A DNA stretch of 64,000 nucleotides from Heminiphilus faecis (GTDB lineage Bacteria > Bacteroidota > Bacteroidia > Bacteroidales > Muribaculaceae): assembly GCF_008728965.1 (NCBI RefSeq), contig NZ_VSMC01000001.1, forward strand, positions 121,511 to 185,510, in the 5' to 3' direction. A program made the position numbers and the translations under genes. The notes under the pieces were generated by a model, which was not told the origin of the DNA, made no database searches, and saw only the letters and a list, made by a program, of their open reading frames with translations. Positions 16,183-25,382 of this stretch are shown in pieces; the first letter of the stretch is position 1; each line of letters begins with the position of its first letter.

Positions 16183-18495
16183 TCAGAGCGAAACCGAGAT
16201 TCCGGCATTGATGCAGCGCGGCAAAGCCGGACCGTATATATAGCCAGAGTCACGTGTCGGACCTATATCGAAATCGTCCTGATATGAATTAAATATGTTG
16301 CTCACTCCTGCCGATACATCGAACGTGACTCGGTTTAATATCTTGAATGTATAGGTCAGTTTCAGCGAAGCGTCGAAAAAATCAGGTGTTCGCACGGCCA
16401 CATCGACAAGTGTGCCCGAACCGGCGAGATGCTGTACGGTCATCGGTCCGGTATAAGTAGCTGACAACGTGGCCTTGAGCTGACGAACTATCTCGACATT
16501 GGCTGTAAGATAGCCATACAGGTCCGGTGTACGGAACATGCGTTTTTCACCCGGCACATCAGGATTGTCGCTCCACACCTCGGGATGCTTGTAGCGGCTA
16601 CGTTGCCACGTAAGCCCGCACTGCAGATCGAAACGGCTTGAAAAGAACGCCTTAGCCTCGACATTGACACCCGCCACACGAGCGCCCGAACCGTTGTAAC
16701 GTTCAAGTACGGCATTGCCGGCGGCATCGGGCTCCTCAAGCTGACGCAGAGCAAAGACATCGCGCAGGTCTGTATAAAAACCCTCTACAAGCAGATTGGT
16801 CTGAACATTGCCGAAACGATGATACAGATCAGCCGATGCACTGACACTGCGGGAACTCTCTTCTTTAAGTCCGGCGGCAAGCACCGTCACCACACGCTCA
16901 CCGCCCACAATAGCCACATGAAAGTCCTCATCGTAGGCCTGAGGCGAGCGGAAGCCTGTCGAATACGACAGCCTGAAGTTAAGGTTGTCGTCAGGATTGT
17001 AACGTATATTGACTCTCGGTGAGATGACCGGGTCACTGATAAGCGAGTGCTTGTCGACACGTGCACCTACAAGAAAGCCCCACCTGCTGTTGCGCCACTC
17101 GTTCTGAAGATATCCGCTGTATATATGTACTTTCTGCAGTATGTCATGATCATAGCCCAAAGTGACGTCATGAAGGCGATTGAACGAGTACTCCACACCG
17201 GCCACAAGTTCCGAAGGCATGAATATGAACCGGTCGAAAGGATGAGTCCATTGCGCTCCCGAAGTGACAACGATGTCGGAGGTACGTCCGTAAGCGTCAG
17301 GATCCATATCGGATCCGTAATAGCTCTGACGACGGGTATTCTGCATGGCCCCGAATACAGACACATGATCACGGCGGTTAGCGGGCCATATGTCAAAAGT
17401 GGCTTCAACGGCATGGATGTCATGGTCAGCCTGCTCCGCGATCATGGCCATATGGGGCGGCTGGTCCAGATTGTCGCCGCCGCGACGGTACTCACTCGTG
17501 TTGTGGTACTCAAGTGACAGGCGGCTTATGTCGGACGGACGCACAAAAGCACGTGCTCCGACGGTGCGTGTTTTCAGTTGCGCTATCTCGGTGAACCCGT
17601 CGGAGTTATCGTCATAGCCGTCGCGGTACCGCGACTGTCCGTATATGAATATACCGGCCTTGTTGTTATCGGTCACAACCGAGGCATTAAGCGTCGTGTT
17701 GTTGTCAAGCGCCCCCGAAAGGCCTATCGACGACAAGGTGTGGGCCACGCGGGCCGAGTTGGTCATAGGGTCCTTCGTGATGATGTTGATAGTACCGCCT
17801 ATCGCCGAAGAGCCAAACAGCGCGGAGCCTCCGCCACGCATCACCTCGACGCGCTCAATCATATTGGCAGGTATCTGTTCAAGCCCGTAAACACCGGTCA
17901 ATGCCGAAAACACAGGCCTTGAGTTCATCAGTATCTGCGAGTAGTGCCCGTCAAGACCGTTTATGCGCACCTGTGTGAAGCCGCAGTTCTGGCAATCGTT
18001 TTCGACACGTACACCGGGCTGGAAGTTAAGACCGTCGGCAAGCGAGCATGCTCCGACCGTTTCAAACAACTTACCCGTAATGACATTGACCAATGCCGGG
18101 CTCTCCCGTCGCCTCACCTCGCTCTTGGACGAGGTCACCACTACCTGATCGAGCATAAACGCATCGGGGACCACGCTGAAGTTAGCCTCTACGGTACGGT
18201 CCTTGACTACACGCACGTCAAGTGTCACGGTCTTATATCCTGTGAAGACGGCTTCAAGGGTATAGTCGCCCGGAGCAAGGTCGCGAAACACATAATGCCC
18301 CGAGGCATCGGTAAGTGTCGCTAATTTTGTGTCAAGTATCCTGACATAATAGAAAGGCATGTGTTCGCCTGTCTCTGCATCGACCACATGGCCGCTTATA
18401 TTGGCATCTGTGACTGCAGCTCCTGAGGTAGCCGCAATCATGCCGAGGCAGCCCTGCGCCACAGCACAGGCCGCCACAAAAAGTTTTTTGAACAT
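16183..18495 (-). CDS. TonB-dependent receptor
   Basis: This 770-residue outer-membrane receptor begins with a signal peptide, then a carboxypeptidase-regulatory-like domain (ISGHVVDAETGEHMPFYYVR), a plug domain (LDQVVVTSSKSE, QILMNSRPVF, IERVEVMRGGGSALFGSSAI) and a 22-strand-type barrel. Plug wording such as DGLNFQPGVRVENDCQNCGF is like colicin-I/FepA-type siderophore, cobalamin or metal receptors rather than SusC proteins, whose N-termini differ. The start at 18495 (MFKKLF) is chosen over the longer frame because it begins the signal peptide. A His-rich small protein is encoded immediately upstream, so metal or metal-chelate uptake is the best guess. Confidence 0.92.
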   Translation of the reverse strand: MFKKLFVAACAVAQGCLGMIAATSGAAVTDANISGHVVDAETGEHMPFYYVRILDTKLATLTDASGHYVFRDLAPGDYTLEAVFTGYKTVTLDVRVVKDRTVEANFSVVPDAFMLDQVVVTSSKSEVRRRESPALVNVITGKLFETVGACSLADGLNFQPGVRVENDCQNCGFTQVRINGLDGHYSQILMNSRPVFSALTGVYGLEQIPANMIERVEVMRGGGSALFGSSAIGGTINIITKDPMTNSARVAHTLSSIGLSGALDNNTTLNASVVTDNNKAGIFIYGQSRYRDGYDDNSDGFTEIAQLKTRTVGARAFVRPSDISRLSLEYHNTSEYRRGGDNLDQPPHMAMIAEQADHDIHAVEATFDIWPANRRDHVSVFGAMQNTRRQSYYGSDMDPDAYGRTSDIVVTSGAQWTHPFDRFIFMPSELVAGVEYSFNRLHDVTLGYDHDILQKVHIYSGYLQNEWRNSRWGFLVGARVDKHSLISDPVISPRVNIRYNPDDNLNFRLSYSTGFRSPQAYDEDFHVAIVGGERVVTVLAAGLKEESSRSVSASADLYHRFGNVQTNLLVEGFYTDLRDVFALRQLEEPDAAGNAVLERYNGSGARVAGVNVEAKAFFSSRFDLQCGLTWQRSRYKHPEVWSDNPDVPGEKRMFRTPDLYGYLTANVEIVRQLKATLSATYTGPMTVQHLAGSGTLVDVAVRTPDFFDASLKLTYTFKILNRVTFDVSAGVSNIFNSYQDDFDIGPTRDSGYIYGPALPRCINAGISVSL

Positions 18496-18547
18496 GATTT
18501 TGTGTGAAAAGTTGATGAATAGATGTCTACAAAACGGGGAGAGGTAT

Positions 18548-18886
18548 CTATTCAATCACGGGAGGACCCCGGAGAGTGTATGCACCGGCACATGCAAGGC
18601 TGAAAGATTGTATGTCGCGACATACAAGTTCACTACACTGCACATACGCGCCGTCCACAACAACCGCCGATGTGCTTTCCATCGATGCGGCCGAGGCATT
18701 GAACTGAGCCACAAGGTCGAGCGATACGGACGAATGGGCGTGATGGCCCGACGGCATGTAAGGATGTGAGTGGGTGACCGTGCGGCCGTCGTCAGAGATA
18801 TGAGAGTGCATGAACACGGTGTTTGAGAACACGAAGTTCACAAACACGCATAATAGAAGCGTACTGAGCAAGCGGTTCACTCTCAT
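18548..18886 (-). CDS. Small secreted histidine-rich protein
   Basis: This 112-residue protein has a signal peptide (LLSTLLLCVFVNFVFS) followed by a histidine-rich stretch (MHSHISDDGRTVTHSHPY and SGHHAHSS). The rest is low in motifs, with two cysteines. Such proteins in Bacteroidales are found directly before TonB-dependent receptors and are thought, by inference, to bind or deliver a metal such as zinc, copper or nickel in the periplasm. ATG 18886 is chosen over a GTG at 18892. The gap to the receptor gene is 52 bases, consistent with an operon. Confidence 0.75.
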   Translation of the reverse strand: MRVNRLLSTLLLCVFVNFVFSNTVFMHSHISDDGRTVTHSHPYMPSGHHAHSSVSLDLVAQFNASAASMESTSAVVVDGAYVQCSELVCRDIQSFSLACAGAYTLRGPPVIE

Positions 18887-18896
18887 TTTCACGCTG

Positions 18897-18904
18897 CAAA
18901 GTTA
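18897..18904 (-). promoter_or_regulatory. -7 box before the His-rich/TonB operon
   Basis: On the minus strand the sequence is TAACTTTG, with a TTG 16 bases further upstream. It is only about 10 bases before the start codon, so the transcript would have a very short or absent leader unless translation starts elsewhere. No palindromic metal-regulator site is obvious. Confidence 0.5.
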
Positions 18905-18976
18905 AGGATTTTTCCTCAAACAAGCCTTATGGGAGCATATTTGTGCACGAAAGGGCATAATCACGGGATTTTTCGT

Positions 18977-18984
18977 TAAATTTG
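18977..18984 (+). promoter_or_regulatory. -7 box of the YfhO gene
   Basis: TAAATTTG lies 18 bases before the ATG at 19003 and matches the Bacteroidetes -7 consensus. It supports the 19003 start over an upstream alternative at 18982, which would fall inside the box. Confidence 0.5.
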
Positions 18985-19002
18985 CCGTATAATTCAACGA
19001 CT

Positions 19003-21510
19003 ATGAAGAAATTTCTGAAAAGCAAGTCGGCACTTGCCTGTGTCATCTCGGTTCTAATAATGGCGGCTGTGTCGCTGGTATACTTCTATCCCGACGTGTT
19101 TGAAGGCAACGGCCTTATGCAACACGACGTACAGCAGGGCATAGCGCTCAGCCATGAGGTAAACCAATACAAAGCCGAAACCGGCGAGACATCATGGTGG
19201 ACCAACTCCCTTTTTTCAGGCATGCCCACTTTCCAGATAACCCCGTCCTACTCGTCCAACAGCCTCATACGGTTTGCCGGCGACCTCTTCCGCCTGTGGC
19301 TTCCGTCACCGGCCGGGTTGCTGTTCATGATGATGGCGGGCTTCTTCATACTGCTGATGTCTATGAAAGTCAGGTGGTATCTGGCCCTTCCGGGAGCCAT
19401 AGCATACGGCTTTTCATCGTACTTCATAATAATCATAGGGGCAGGCCATATATGGAAGTTCATAACTCTCGCCTACATACCGCCCACCATAGCCGGCATG
19501 GTGCTGTGCTACAGAGGCAAGTATCTTGCGGGAGGCGCTACCGCCGCACTCTTTGCCATGCTCCAGATATCGGGCAACCATATCCAGATGTCATACTACT
19601 TTCTCATGGTAGTGGCCGGCTTCTTCATAGCTTACGGCATAATACTGTTTCGCCAAGGAAAAGGACGACGCTGGTGGAAGGCCAACGCAGTGCTCGCTGT
19701 GGCGGCGGTACTCGCTGTGGCGGCCAACAGCCCCAACCTTTATAATACATACAAGTATTCCAAGGAGAGCATGCGCGGCACGCACAGCGAATTGTCCGAC
19801 GGCGGCAACGGAGCAAGCGTCAATTCCGCAGGAGGCTTGAACAAGGACTACATAACGGCTTGGAGCTATGGAAAGAGCGAGACCTTCTCGCTGCTCATAC
19901 CCAACGTCAAAGGCGGAGCAACAATAAAGCCCGAGAAAGGTGGCAACAAACTGCTTGCCCTGTCGGAAACGGATGCGGCAGAAGAGTTGCAGAAGTCGGG
20001 AGCCATAAGCGGCGATACGGCGGCCTATCTGCAGCAGCTGCCTCAATACTTCGGCGACCAGCCTATGACCAACGGCCCTGTATATGTGGGCGCGCTTATA
20101 ATGGCTCTGTTTATCTTGGGCTGCATAATAGTCAAAGGTCCTATAAAATGGATGCTGCTTATCGTCACCATACTGTCAATAGCGCTTTCTTGGGGACACA
20201 ACATGATGTGGCTCACCGACCTGATGATAGACCACATGCCTATGTACAACAAATTTCGTACGGTGGCAAGTATACTCGTGGTGGCTGAGTTCACAATACC
20301 TCTGCTCGCCATGCTTGCTCTTAAAGAGCTTGTAGACCACCGCAACGAGTGGCAACGGTTCAAAACCCCCATATTCATATCGTTCGGACTATGTCTTGCC
20401 ATATGTGCCCTCGGCATAGCCGCGCCTTCGGTATTCGGCTCATATCTTAGCGCTCAGGAACACGAGGCCTATGTGGTGGGCGGCATAGCACAGCAGTATC
20501 CACAACTGTTCTCGGCCATACAGAGCGTAAGAATGTCGATGGTCTCTGACGACGCGTTGCGCAGCTTCCTCATCGTAGCTGCCGGAGCATGTTGTATATT
20601 CCTCTTCTTCACCAAGAAGATTGACCTGAAAGTGATGTTTGTATTGATTACGGTCATAATACTCGGCGACCTGTATTCGGTCAACAAACGCTACCTCGAT
20701 ACCGACAGTTTTGTGGCGCAGCGGCTTACTCATGACGAGCCGTTCCCCCTCACTGCCGCCGACCGTCAGATACTCGCCGACACCGCTATGAACTACAGGG
20801 TGATGGATATACCGCGGTTTGCCGAGGCCGCCCCATCTTATCGCCATAAGGCTATAGGCGGATATCATGCGGCCAAACTGACACGTTATCAGGACATGAT
20901 AGACCGTCACCTCGGCAACTTCCAGTCGGGCAACGTAAGCCAAGCCGACATGAACGTGCTCAATATGCTCAATGCCAAATACATCGTGACAGGCGACGAC
21001 AAAGCTTTTGTCAATCCTGACGCACTGGGCAACGCATGGCTCGTGGACCGCATAATATATGTAGACGGCGCCGATGATGAACTGGGTGCGCTTGACAGCA
21101 TAAACCCGGCGACTACAGCCGTCAGCGACAACAAGTTTAAGGATATGCTCGGCACATCAGTAGCTCCGAAAGAGCCGGGCGACACCATATATGAGACGAC
21201 ATACGCTCCCAACCGGCTCACCTACAGCGTCAACACTGCGCGCGGAGGAGTGGCGGTGTTTTCGGAAGTCTACTTCCCATGGGGCTGGAAAGCCTCGGTC
21301 GACGGCAAAGAAGTGCCTGTGGCAAGAGTGGATTATCTGCTGCGCGCCATAAAGGTTCCTGCAGGCAAGCATGTGGTGGACATGCGGTTCGAACCCGGCT
21401 CCATAAGCTCTACCACGACAATAGCATATATAGCCATAATACTTATATATCTGTCGGTACTTGGAGCCATGGCTCTTTATTTCTTCCCCATGAAACGCTC
21501 CCGAAAATGA
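19003..21510 (+). CDS. YfhO family membrane protein
   Basis: This 835-residue protein has about 12-14 transmembrane segments, an early conserved extracellular segment (DVFEGNGLMQHDVQQG and GETSWWTNSLFSGMPTFQ) and a C-terminal soluble domain (FSEVYFPWGWKASVDGKEVP) before a last membrane helix. These are hallmarks of YfhO-type GT-C-fold proteins, which in Firmicutes glycosylate lipoteichoic acid. In Bacteroidetes the role is unknown, with a lipid-linked sugar transferase the likely activity. The stop overlaps the start of the next gene by ATGA, indicating coupling. Confidence 0.9.
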   Translation: MKKFLKSKSALACVISVLIMAAVSLVYFYPDVFEGNGLMQHDVQQGIALSHEVNQYKAETGETSWWTNSLFSGMPTFQITPSYSSNSLIRFAGDLFRLWLPSPAGLLFMMMAGFFILLMSMKVRWYLALPGAIAYGFSSYFIIIIGAGHIWKFITLAYIPPTIAGMVLCYRGKYLAGGATAALFAMLQISGNHIQMSYYFLMVVAGFFIAYGIILFRQGKGRRWWKANAVLAVAAVLAVAANSPNLYNTYKYSKESMRGTHSELSDGGNGASVNSAGGLNKDYITAWSYGKSETFSLLIPNVKGGATIKPEKGGNKLLALSETDAAEELQKSGAISGDTAAYLQQLPQYFGDQPMTNGPVYVGALIMALFILGCIIVKGPIKWMLLIVTILSIALSWGHNMMWLTDLMIDHMPMYNKFRTVASILVVAEFTIPLLAMLALKELVDHRNEWQRFKTPIFISFGLCLAICALGIAAPSVFGSYLSAQEHEAYVVGGIAQQYPQLFSAIQSVRMSMVSDDALRSFLIVAAGACCIFLFFTKKIDLKVMFVLITVIILGDLYSVNKRYLDTDSFVAQRLTHDEPFPLTAADRQILADTAMNYRVMDIPRFAEAAPSYRHKAIGGYHAAKLTRYQDMIDRHLGNFQSGNVSQADMNVLNMLNAKYIVTGDDKAFVNPDALGNAWLVDRIIYVDGADDELGALDSINPATTAVSDNKFKDMLGTSVAPKEPGDTIYETTYAPNRLTYSVNTARGGVAVFSEVYFPWGWKASVDGKEVPVARVDYLLRAIKVPAGKHVVDMRFEPGSISSTTTIAYIAIILIYLSVLGAMALYFFPMKRSRK

Positions 21511-22226
21511 AACCGTTAAGATTGTACATGAACTCGCTGAGCCGCTACAAGCGGAGCAAAGGCTTCGGCATACACTCGCCGTTTGCCTACCGCTTCATCA
21601 CGCGGGTGCTGCACGAGCGGTTGCCATATTATGCGTACTCCGAGATTATGCTCAGGCGGCATATGTCGCTCAACCTTGCCCGCAACATAGCAAGACATCC
21701 GCGGGTGATATCAATGAAAAACGCCAAACTGCTGTTTCGCATCGCAAACTTCTTCAATCCGGCGGCTATACTGCAGATAGGCACCTCTTACGGAGTATCG
21801 ACGACGGCACTGCTTGACGTGTCATCAGGCTCCGGGCTCGTAATATATCCCGGCCTTTCGGCTCATCCTGACGTTTATGATAAGGTGACACACCGTTATG
21901 GCAACCGCATAACACCGTGCGGAAGCATTGCGGAAGCGACATCGACATATTTTGACATGCTAAGCGACGATAAAAGTCCGTTTATACTCATCAACTCCAT
22001 TGACAGCGAAGATGAGAAAGACAGGCTTCACAGTTTTGTGCTCGACATGCTCGGACGCAACGGCACGGTCATACTGCGCAACCTCACCAAATCGCGGCTG
22101 ATCGCCGACCTGCTTTCATCGCTTGACGGCGCTCTTGACCACGGCATGACCTTCACCAACGGCAATATCGCGGTAATCGTGGGATACAGCCATTTGCCAA
22201 GGCAGAGCTTTCTTCTATGGTATTGA
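21507..22226 (+). CDS. Class I SAM-methyltransferase-like protein
   Basis: This 239-residue protein starts with a basic segment SRYKRSKGFGIHSPFAYRFI, characteristic of a conserved Bacteroidales family, followed by a Rossmann-like fold with a motif I-like ILQIGTSYGVSTTALLD and a central FILINSIDS strand. It resembles small O-methyltransferases, although the acidic residue expected after motif I is not clear, so catalysis is unproven. ATG 21507 overlaps the YfhO stop (ATGA). The stop is 3 bases before xerD. Confidence 0.7.
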   Translation: MKPLRLYMNSLSRYKRSKGFGIHSPFAYRFITRVLHERLPYYAYSEIMLRRHMSLNLARNIARHPRVISMKNAKLLFRIANFFNPAAILQIGTSYGVSTTALLDVSSGSGLVIYPGLSAHPDVYDKVTHRYGNRITPCGSIAEATSTYFDMLSDDKSPFILINSIDSEDEKDRLHSFVLDMLGRNGTVILRNLTKSRLIADLLSSLDGALDHGMTFTNGNIAVIVGYSHLPRQSFLLWY

Positions 22227-22229
22227 CGT

Positions 22230-23147
22230 ATGACAACACGTGTCTTAACCGACTGGGACAAACTGACTGATGCCTACGGAGCATATCTGATGCTCGAAAA
22301 AGGGCTCTCCGACAATACACGCGAGTCTTACATCGACGACGTGAACAAACTGAAAAAATATGTCGGTAAAGAGCCCGAATTACTACGCGACATCACCCTT
22401 GACTCTCTGCATAATCTCGTGGCCGAACTTCACGACTTGGGCATAGCTCCGTCATCACAGGCACGTATCATATCGGGCCTAAAGTCATTTTTCCGTTTTC
22501 TGATAATCGAAGGTTACATTGAGGAAAATCCGACGATACTGCTCGAGACGCCGCGCATGGGACGCCATCTGCCCGAAATACTGACCGTTAACGAAATAGA
22601 CCAGATGATAAGCTGCATCGACATGTCAGCACCCGAAGGACAGCGCAACCGGGCCATAATGGAGACCCTTTACGGGTGCGGATTGCGAGTAAGCGAGCTG
22701 GTGAATCTTGACATGGCACACGTGTTTCTTGACGAACAGTACATTATCGTCAGAGGAAAAGGCGGAAAGGAGCGCATGGTACCCATGTCGGAAGTGGCGG
22801 TCAGCGAAATACGGTTATATCTGGAAGAGCGGGCGGATCTTGACATAAAGCCCGGCGAGGAGGGCTACTTGTTTCTGAACCGCCGCGGACGTCACCTGAC
22901 AAGAGTCATGATTTTTTACATCATCAAGAAGCTTTGTGAACTTGCCGGAATAAGAAAGACCATAAGCCCCCACTCGCTGCGGCACTCGTTTGCCACACAT
23001 CTGCTTGAGGGCGGAGCCAATCTAAGAGCCATCCAGCAGATGCTCGGCCATGAATCGATAGCCACCACAGAGATATACCTCCACATGGACCGACGGCTGC
23101 TGCGGCAGGAGATTCTGCTCCATCATCCACGAAACATGCGCGGCTAA
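22230..23147 (+). CDS. xerD: Site-specific tyrosine recombinase XerD
   Basis: This 305-residue integrase-family protein has an N-terminal SAM-like core-binding domain (residues about 10-100) and a C-terminal catalytic domain. The catalytic set is Arg153 (GCGLRVSEL), a lysine in GKGGKER (177 or 180), His248 and Arg251 (HSLRHSFATH), His274 (MLGHES) and Tyr283. Length and motifs fit chromosome-dimer resolution at dif, and the neighbours are core genes, so a mobile-element integrase is unlikely. Translation is probably coupled to the gene upstream. Confidence 0.92.
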   Translation: MTTRVLTDWDKLTDAYGAYLMLEKGLSDNTRESYIDDVNKLKKYVGKEPELLRDITLDSLHNLVAELHDLGIAPSSQARIISGLKSFFRFLIIEGYIEENPTILLETPRMGRHLPEILTVNEIDQMISCIDMSAPEGQRNRAIMETLYGCGLRVSELVNLDMAHVFLDEQYIIVRGKGGKERMVPMSEVAVSEIRLYLEERADLDIKPGEEGYLFLNRRGRHLTRVMIFYIIKKLCELAGIRKTISPHSLRHSFATHLLEGGANLRAIQQMLGHESIATTEIYLHMDRRLLRQEILLHHPRNMRG

Positions 23148-23261
23148 ACGCCCCGACACTCACACCATGGCACACGACGCCTGACCGCTCATCCCGACAA
23201 TGCAGCGGTTATCAAAAACAATACCATATTTTGTCCTGACCAGCAGCAACTTAAAAATTCG

Positions 23262-23292
23262 TTGTAGAAATCATTTTTTTTCTATATCTTTG
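23262..23292 (+). promoter_or_regulatory. Promoter of the ATR-DUF2795 pair
   Basis: TTG at 23262-23264 and TATCTTTG at 23285-23292 are separated by 20 bases, a textbook Bacteroidetes -33/-7 arrangement. The predicted start site is about 20 bases before the ATG at 23321. Confidence 0.75.
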
Positions 23293-23320
23293 TCGCCCAT
23301 TTACTAAACCGATCAGCATT

Positions 23321-23884
23321 ATGACAAAAAGCAAAGTTTACACTTGTACAGGCGACACAGGCGCCACTTCACTCGTGGGCGGCGTTCGCGTAAAGAAAAC
23401 CGACATCCGCATCGAGGCTTACGGCTCGGTCGATGAACTCAACGCCAATATAGGCGTACTTGTGGCAATCCCTAATCTGCAGCCTGAATATGTTGACCTT
23501 CTGCGCCGCATCCAGAACAAACTTTTCAATATAGGCTCTTATCTCGCCACTCCCAATCCGACCAACGCCATAACCGAGTGCCGCGGTCTTTCACATGATG
23601 ACATAGAGCGTCTCGAACACTACATTGACATAATGGATGCCGAGTTGCCGCGTCTTAATACTTTCGTACTCCCCGGCGGCACCCACCGTTCGGCTGTAGC
23701 CCATGTATGCCGCACCATGTGCCGCCGCTGCGAACGCCGCATAGTAGCCCTCGCCGACACCACATATGTCGACCCCAATGTGCTCAAATTCGTCAACCGT
23801 CTCAGCGACTTCCTCTTTGTTTTTGCACGTTTTAACAATGTTGCCAACCAGTTTGATGAAATATTGTGGGACAAAGATTGTTAA
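23321..23884 (+). CDS. Cob(I)alamin adenosyltransferase, PduO type
   Basis: This 187-residue helical protein has the ATR signature: N-terminal KVYTCTGDTGATSLVGGVRV, RIEAYGSVDELNA, and FVLPGGTHRSAVAHVCRTMCRRCERR containing the ATP/cobalamin-binding arginines. It transfers the adenosyl group from ATP to cob(I)alamin to make adenosylcobalamin. Bacteroidetes need this for methylmalonyl-CoA mutase. It is followed after 45 bases by a DUF2795 gene, a conserved pair in this order of bacteria. Confidence 0.95.
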   Translation: MTKSKVYTCTGDTGATSLVGGVRVKKTDIRIEAYGSVDELNANIGVLVAIPNLQPEYVDLLRRIQNKLFNIGSYLATPNPTNAITECRGLSHDDIERLEHYIDIMDAELPRLNTFVLPGGTHRSAVAHVCRTMCRRCERRIVALADTTYVDPNVLKFVNRLSDFLFVFARFNNVANQFDEILWDKDC

Positions 23885-23929
23885 TTAGAATTCAAGACAA
23901 CATTATAAACTAAAAACACGCTCATAATC

Positions 23930-24151
23930 ATGTATTGGACATTGGAATTGGCATCAAAGCTCGAGGATGCACCTTGGCCCGCCACAAAAGAAGAACTTAT
24001 CGACTATGCGATGCGTTCGGGCGCTCCGCTTGAAGTAATCGAAAACCTTCAGGAAATGGAAGACGAAGGCGAAACCTACGAATGCATGGAGGACATATGG
24101 CCCGACTACCCCAGCAAAGAAGACTTCTTCTTCAACGAGGAGGAGTATTGA
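23930..24151 (+). CDS. DUF2795 family small protein
   Basis: This 73-residue acidic protein matches the DUF2795 family: MYWTLELASKLEDAPWPATK, then ELIDYAMRSGAPLEVIENLQ and an acidic tail ending in FNEEEY. The function is unknown. Its last eight codons including the stop are repeated exactly at 26274-26297, and the terminator hairpin expected right after the stop is found at the distant copy, not here. The gene therefore looks like the attachment site of the adjoining 2.1-kb cassette. The protein itself appears intact. Confidence 0.93.
   Translation: MYWTLELASKLEDAPWPATKEELIDYAMRSGAPLEVIENLQEMEDEGETYECMEDIWPDYPSKEDFFFNEEEY
24128..24151 (+). repeat. Left 24-bp direct repeat (attL-like)
   Basis: This is the 3' end of the DUF2795 gene including its TGA stop. 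It matches 26274-26297 at all 24 positions, with mismatches immediately on both sides. It marks the left edge of the putative inserted cassette. Confidence 0.85.
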
Positions 24152-24202
24152 GCTTCTGAAATTCACATAAGACACTAGATACCAGCCATATAAACAGTTG
24201 TA

Positions 24203-24256
24203 ATTTGTTTGTATGGCTGGTGTTTTATAGTCTCAGACGGCAAAATTTGTTTGTAT
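24203..24256 (+). repeat. Left inner repeat with TTTGTTTGTAT units
   Basis: ATTTGTTTGTATGG (24203-24216) recurs exactly at 26159-26172, and the 35 bases at 24222-24256 match 26190-26224 at 28 positions. Each copy contains two TTTGTTTGTAT units about 40 bases apart, and a fifth unit lies near 24276. The repeats bracket the two cassette genes inside the outer 24-bp repeats. They may be recombination or regulatory sites. Confidence 0.65.
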
Positions 24257-24387
24257 AATTGAGGAGAAAAGTACTTTTGTTTGTATATAATTAATTGCAA
24301 TTATGCACATTCTCAATAGAGGAGGAATATCATCTGTCTTAAAACTTTTTAATTTCGATGTGTCGGATTCTTGCCCATATTGAATTG

Positions 24388-24395
24388 TATCTTTG
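24388..24395 (+). promoter_or_regulatory. -7 box of the DUF1848 gene
   Basis: TATCTTTG matches the -7 consensus and lies 18 bases before ATG 24414. The nearest TTG (24371-24373) is too close for an ideal -33 element. Confidence 0.5.
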
Positions 24396-24413
24396 TGCAT
24401 TAGAAATTTTAAG

Positions 24414-25379
24414 ATGATGAAACATAAGGCCATATTCATACGCGATGATAACGGAACAGAAGTCTCAGCTCAGTCACCAGTGATAGTGTCGGCGAGCAGG
24501 GGTACCGACATTCCGGCATTTTATGCCGACTGGTTTTTCCGTCGACTTGAAAAGGGTTATGTCAGGTGGCGGAATCCTTTCTCGGGGCAGGATAGTTATG
24601 TTTCATTCGAGAATACACGTTTTATTGTTTTCTGGTCGAAGAATCCTGCTCCGCTGTTGCCATATCTGCCTATGCTTAAGGAGCGAGGGATTGGCTGTTA
24701 TATCCATTTTACGCTTAATGATTACGAGGCTGAAGGGCTGGAGCAGAATGTCCCTCCGTTGTCACAGAGGATAGAAACATTCCGTCGTGCAGTTGAAGCT
24801 CTCGGCCGAGGAGCCGTGGTATGGCGTTTTGACCCACTCATTCTCACAGATAAAATCAATATTGACACTCTTCTTGAGAAAATCGCACATATCGCCAATG
24901 CCTTGACCGGCTATACAGAAAAACTCGTTTTCAGTTTCGCTGACATTGAGTCATATAAAAAAGTATCGCGAAATCTAAGGCAAAGCTGTATCAATTATCG
25001 CGAATGGGATGAAGAGTCTATGTGCGAATTCGCATCGCGACTTTCGACGAAGAACCATGATAACTGGAATCTCAGACTCGCGACGTGCGCCGAACGCATT
25101 GACCTTTCAGAATATGGAATAGGGCACAATCGCTGCATCGACCCTGAATTGATAAGCCGTCTTACACCTCATGATGCCATTTTGCAAAACTTCCTTTATA
25201 ACGCCAAGACTGACAATGGGCAGCGAAAGGCATGCGGCTGTATCCTCTCAAAAGACATCGGCGCATACAACACCTGCCCGCACGGATGCCTCTACTGCTA
25301 TGCCAACACATCTTCTGCCTCGGCATTTGCAAATTATAAGGAATTCGCCACAAATCCTCTTACTGACTTAATAATCTGA
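24414..25379 (+). CDS. DUF1848 family protein
   Basis: This 321-residue protein matches the DUF1848 family: VIVSASRGTDIPAFYADWFF, then FIVFWSKNPAPLLPYLP, YIHFTLNDY, VVWRFDPLILTD and a cysteine cluster CGCILSKDIGAYNTCPHGC followed by YCYAN. The C-terminal cysteines (CPHGCLYCYA) resemble an iron-sulfur-binding motif, and the fold is thought to be a TIM-barrel like that of radical enzymes. No activity is established. The two ATG codons at 24414 and 24417 are equally possible starts. It is 3 bases before the methyltransferase-like gene, so the two form an operon. Confidence 0.85.
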   Translation: MMKHKAIFIRDDNGTEVSAQSPVIVSASRGTDIPAFYADWFFRRLEKGYVRWRNPFSGQDSYVSFENTRFIVFWSKNPAPLLPYLPMLKERGIGCYIHFTLNDYEAEGLEQNVPPLSQRIETFRRAVEALGRGAVVWRFDPLILTDKINIDTLLEKIAHIANALTGYTEKLVFSFADIESYKKVSRNLRQSCINYREWDEESMCEFASRLSTKNHDNWNLRLATCAERIDLSEYGIGHNRCIDPELISRLTPHDAILQNFLYNAKTDNGQRKACGCILSKDIGAYNTCPHGCLYCYANTSSASAFANYKEFATNPLTDLII

Positions 25380-25382
25380 ACT

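Noticed and set aside
22230-23147. XerD-like recombinase as the integrase of the nearby 24128-26297 cassette
   Set aside because: It is about 1 kb outside the repeats, is translationally linked to core genes, and has the length and motif set of housekeeping XerD. It might still act in trans.
23148-23320. Cobalamin riboswitch before the ATR gene
   Set aside because: The interval is only about 170 bases, contains a standard promoter close to the start, and lacks a B12-box-like segment.
24128-24151. The 24-bp repeat as a random coincidence of an acidic Glu-codon run
   Set aside because: It is exact for 24 bases, includes the stop codon and bases needed for a terminator stem, and the flanking inner repeats are also paired, so chance is very unlikely.
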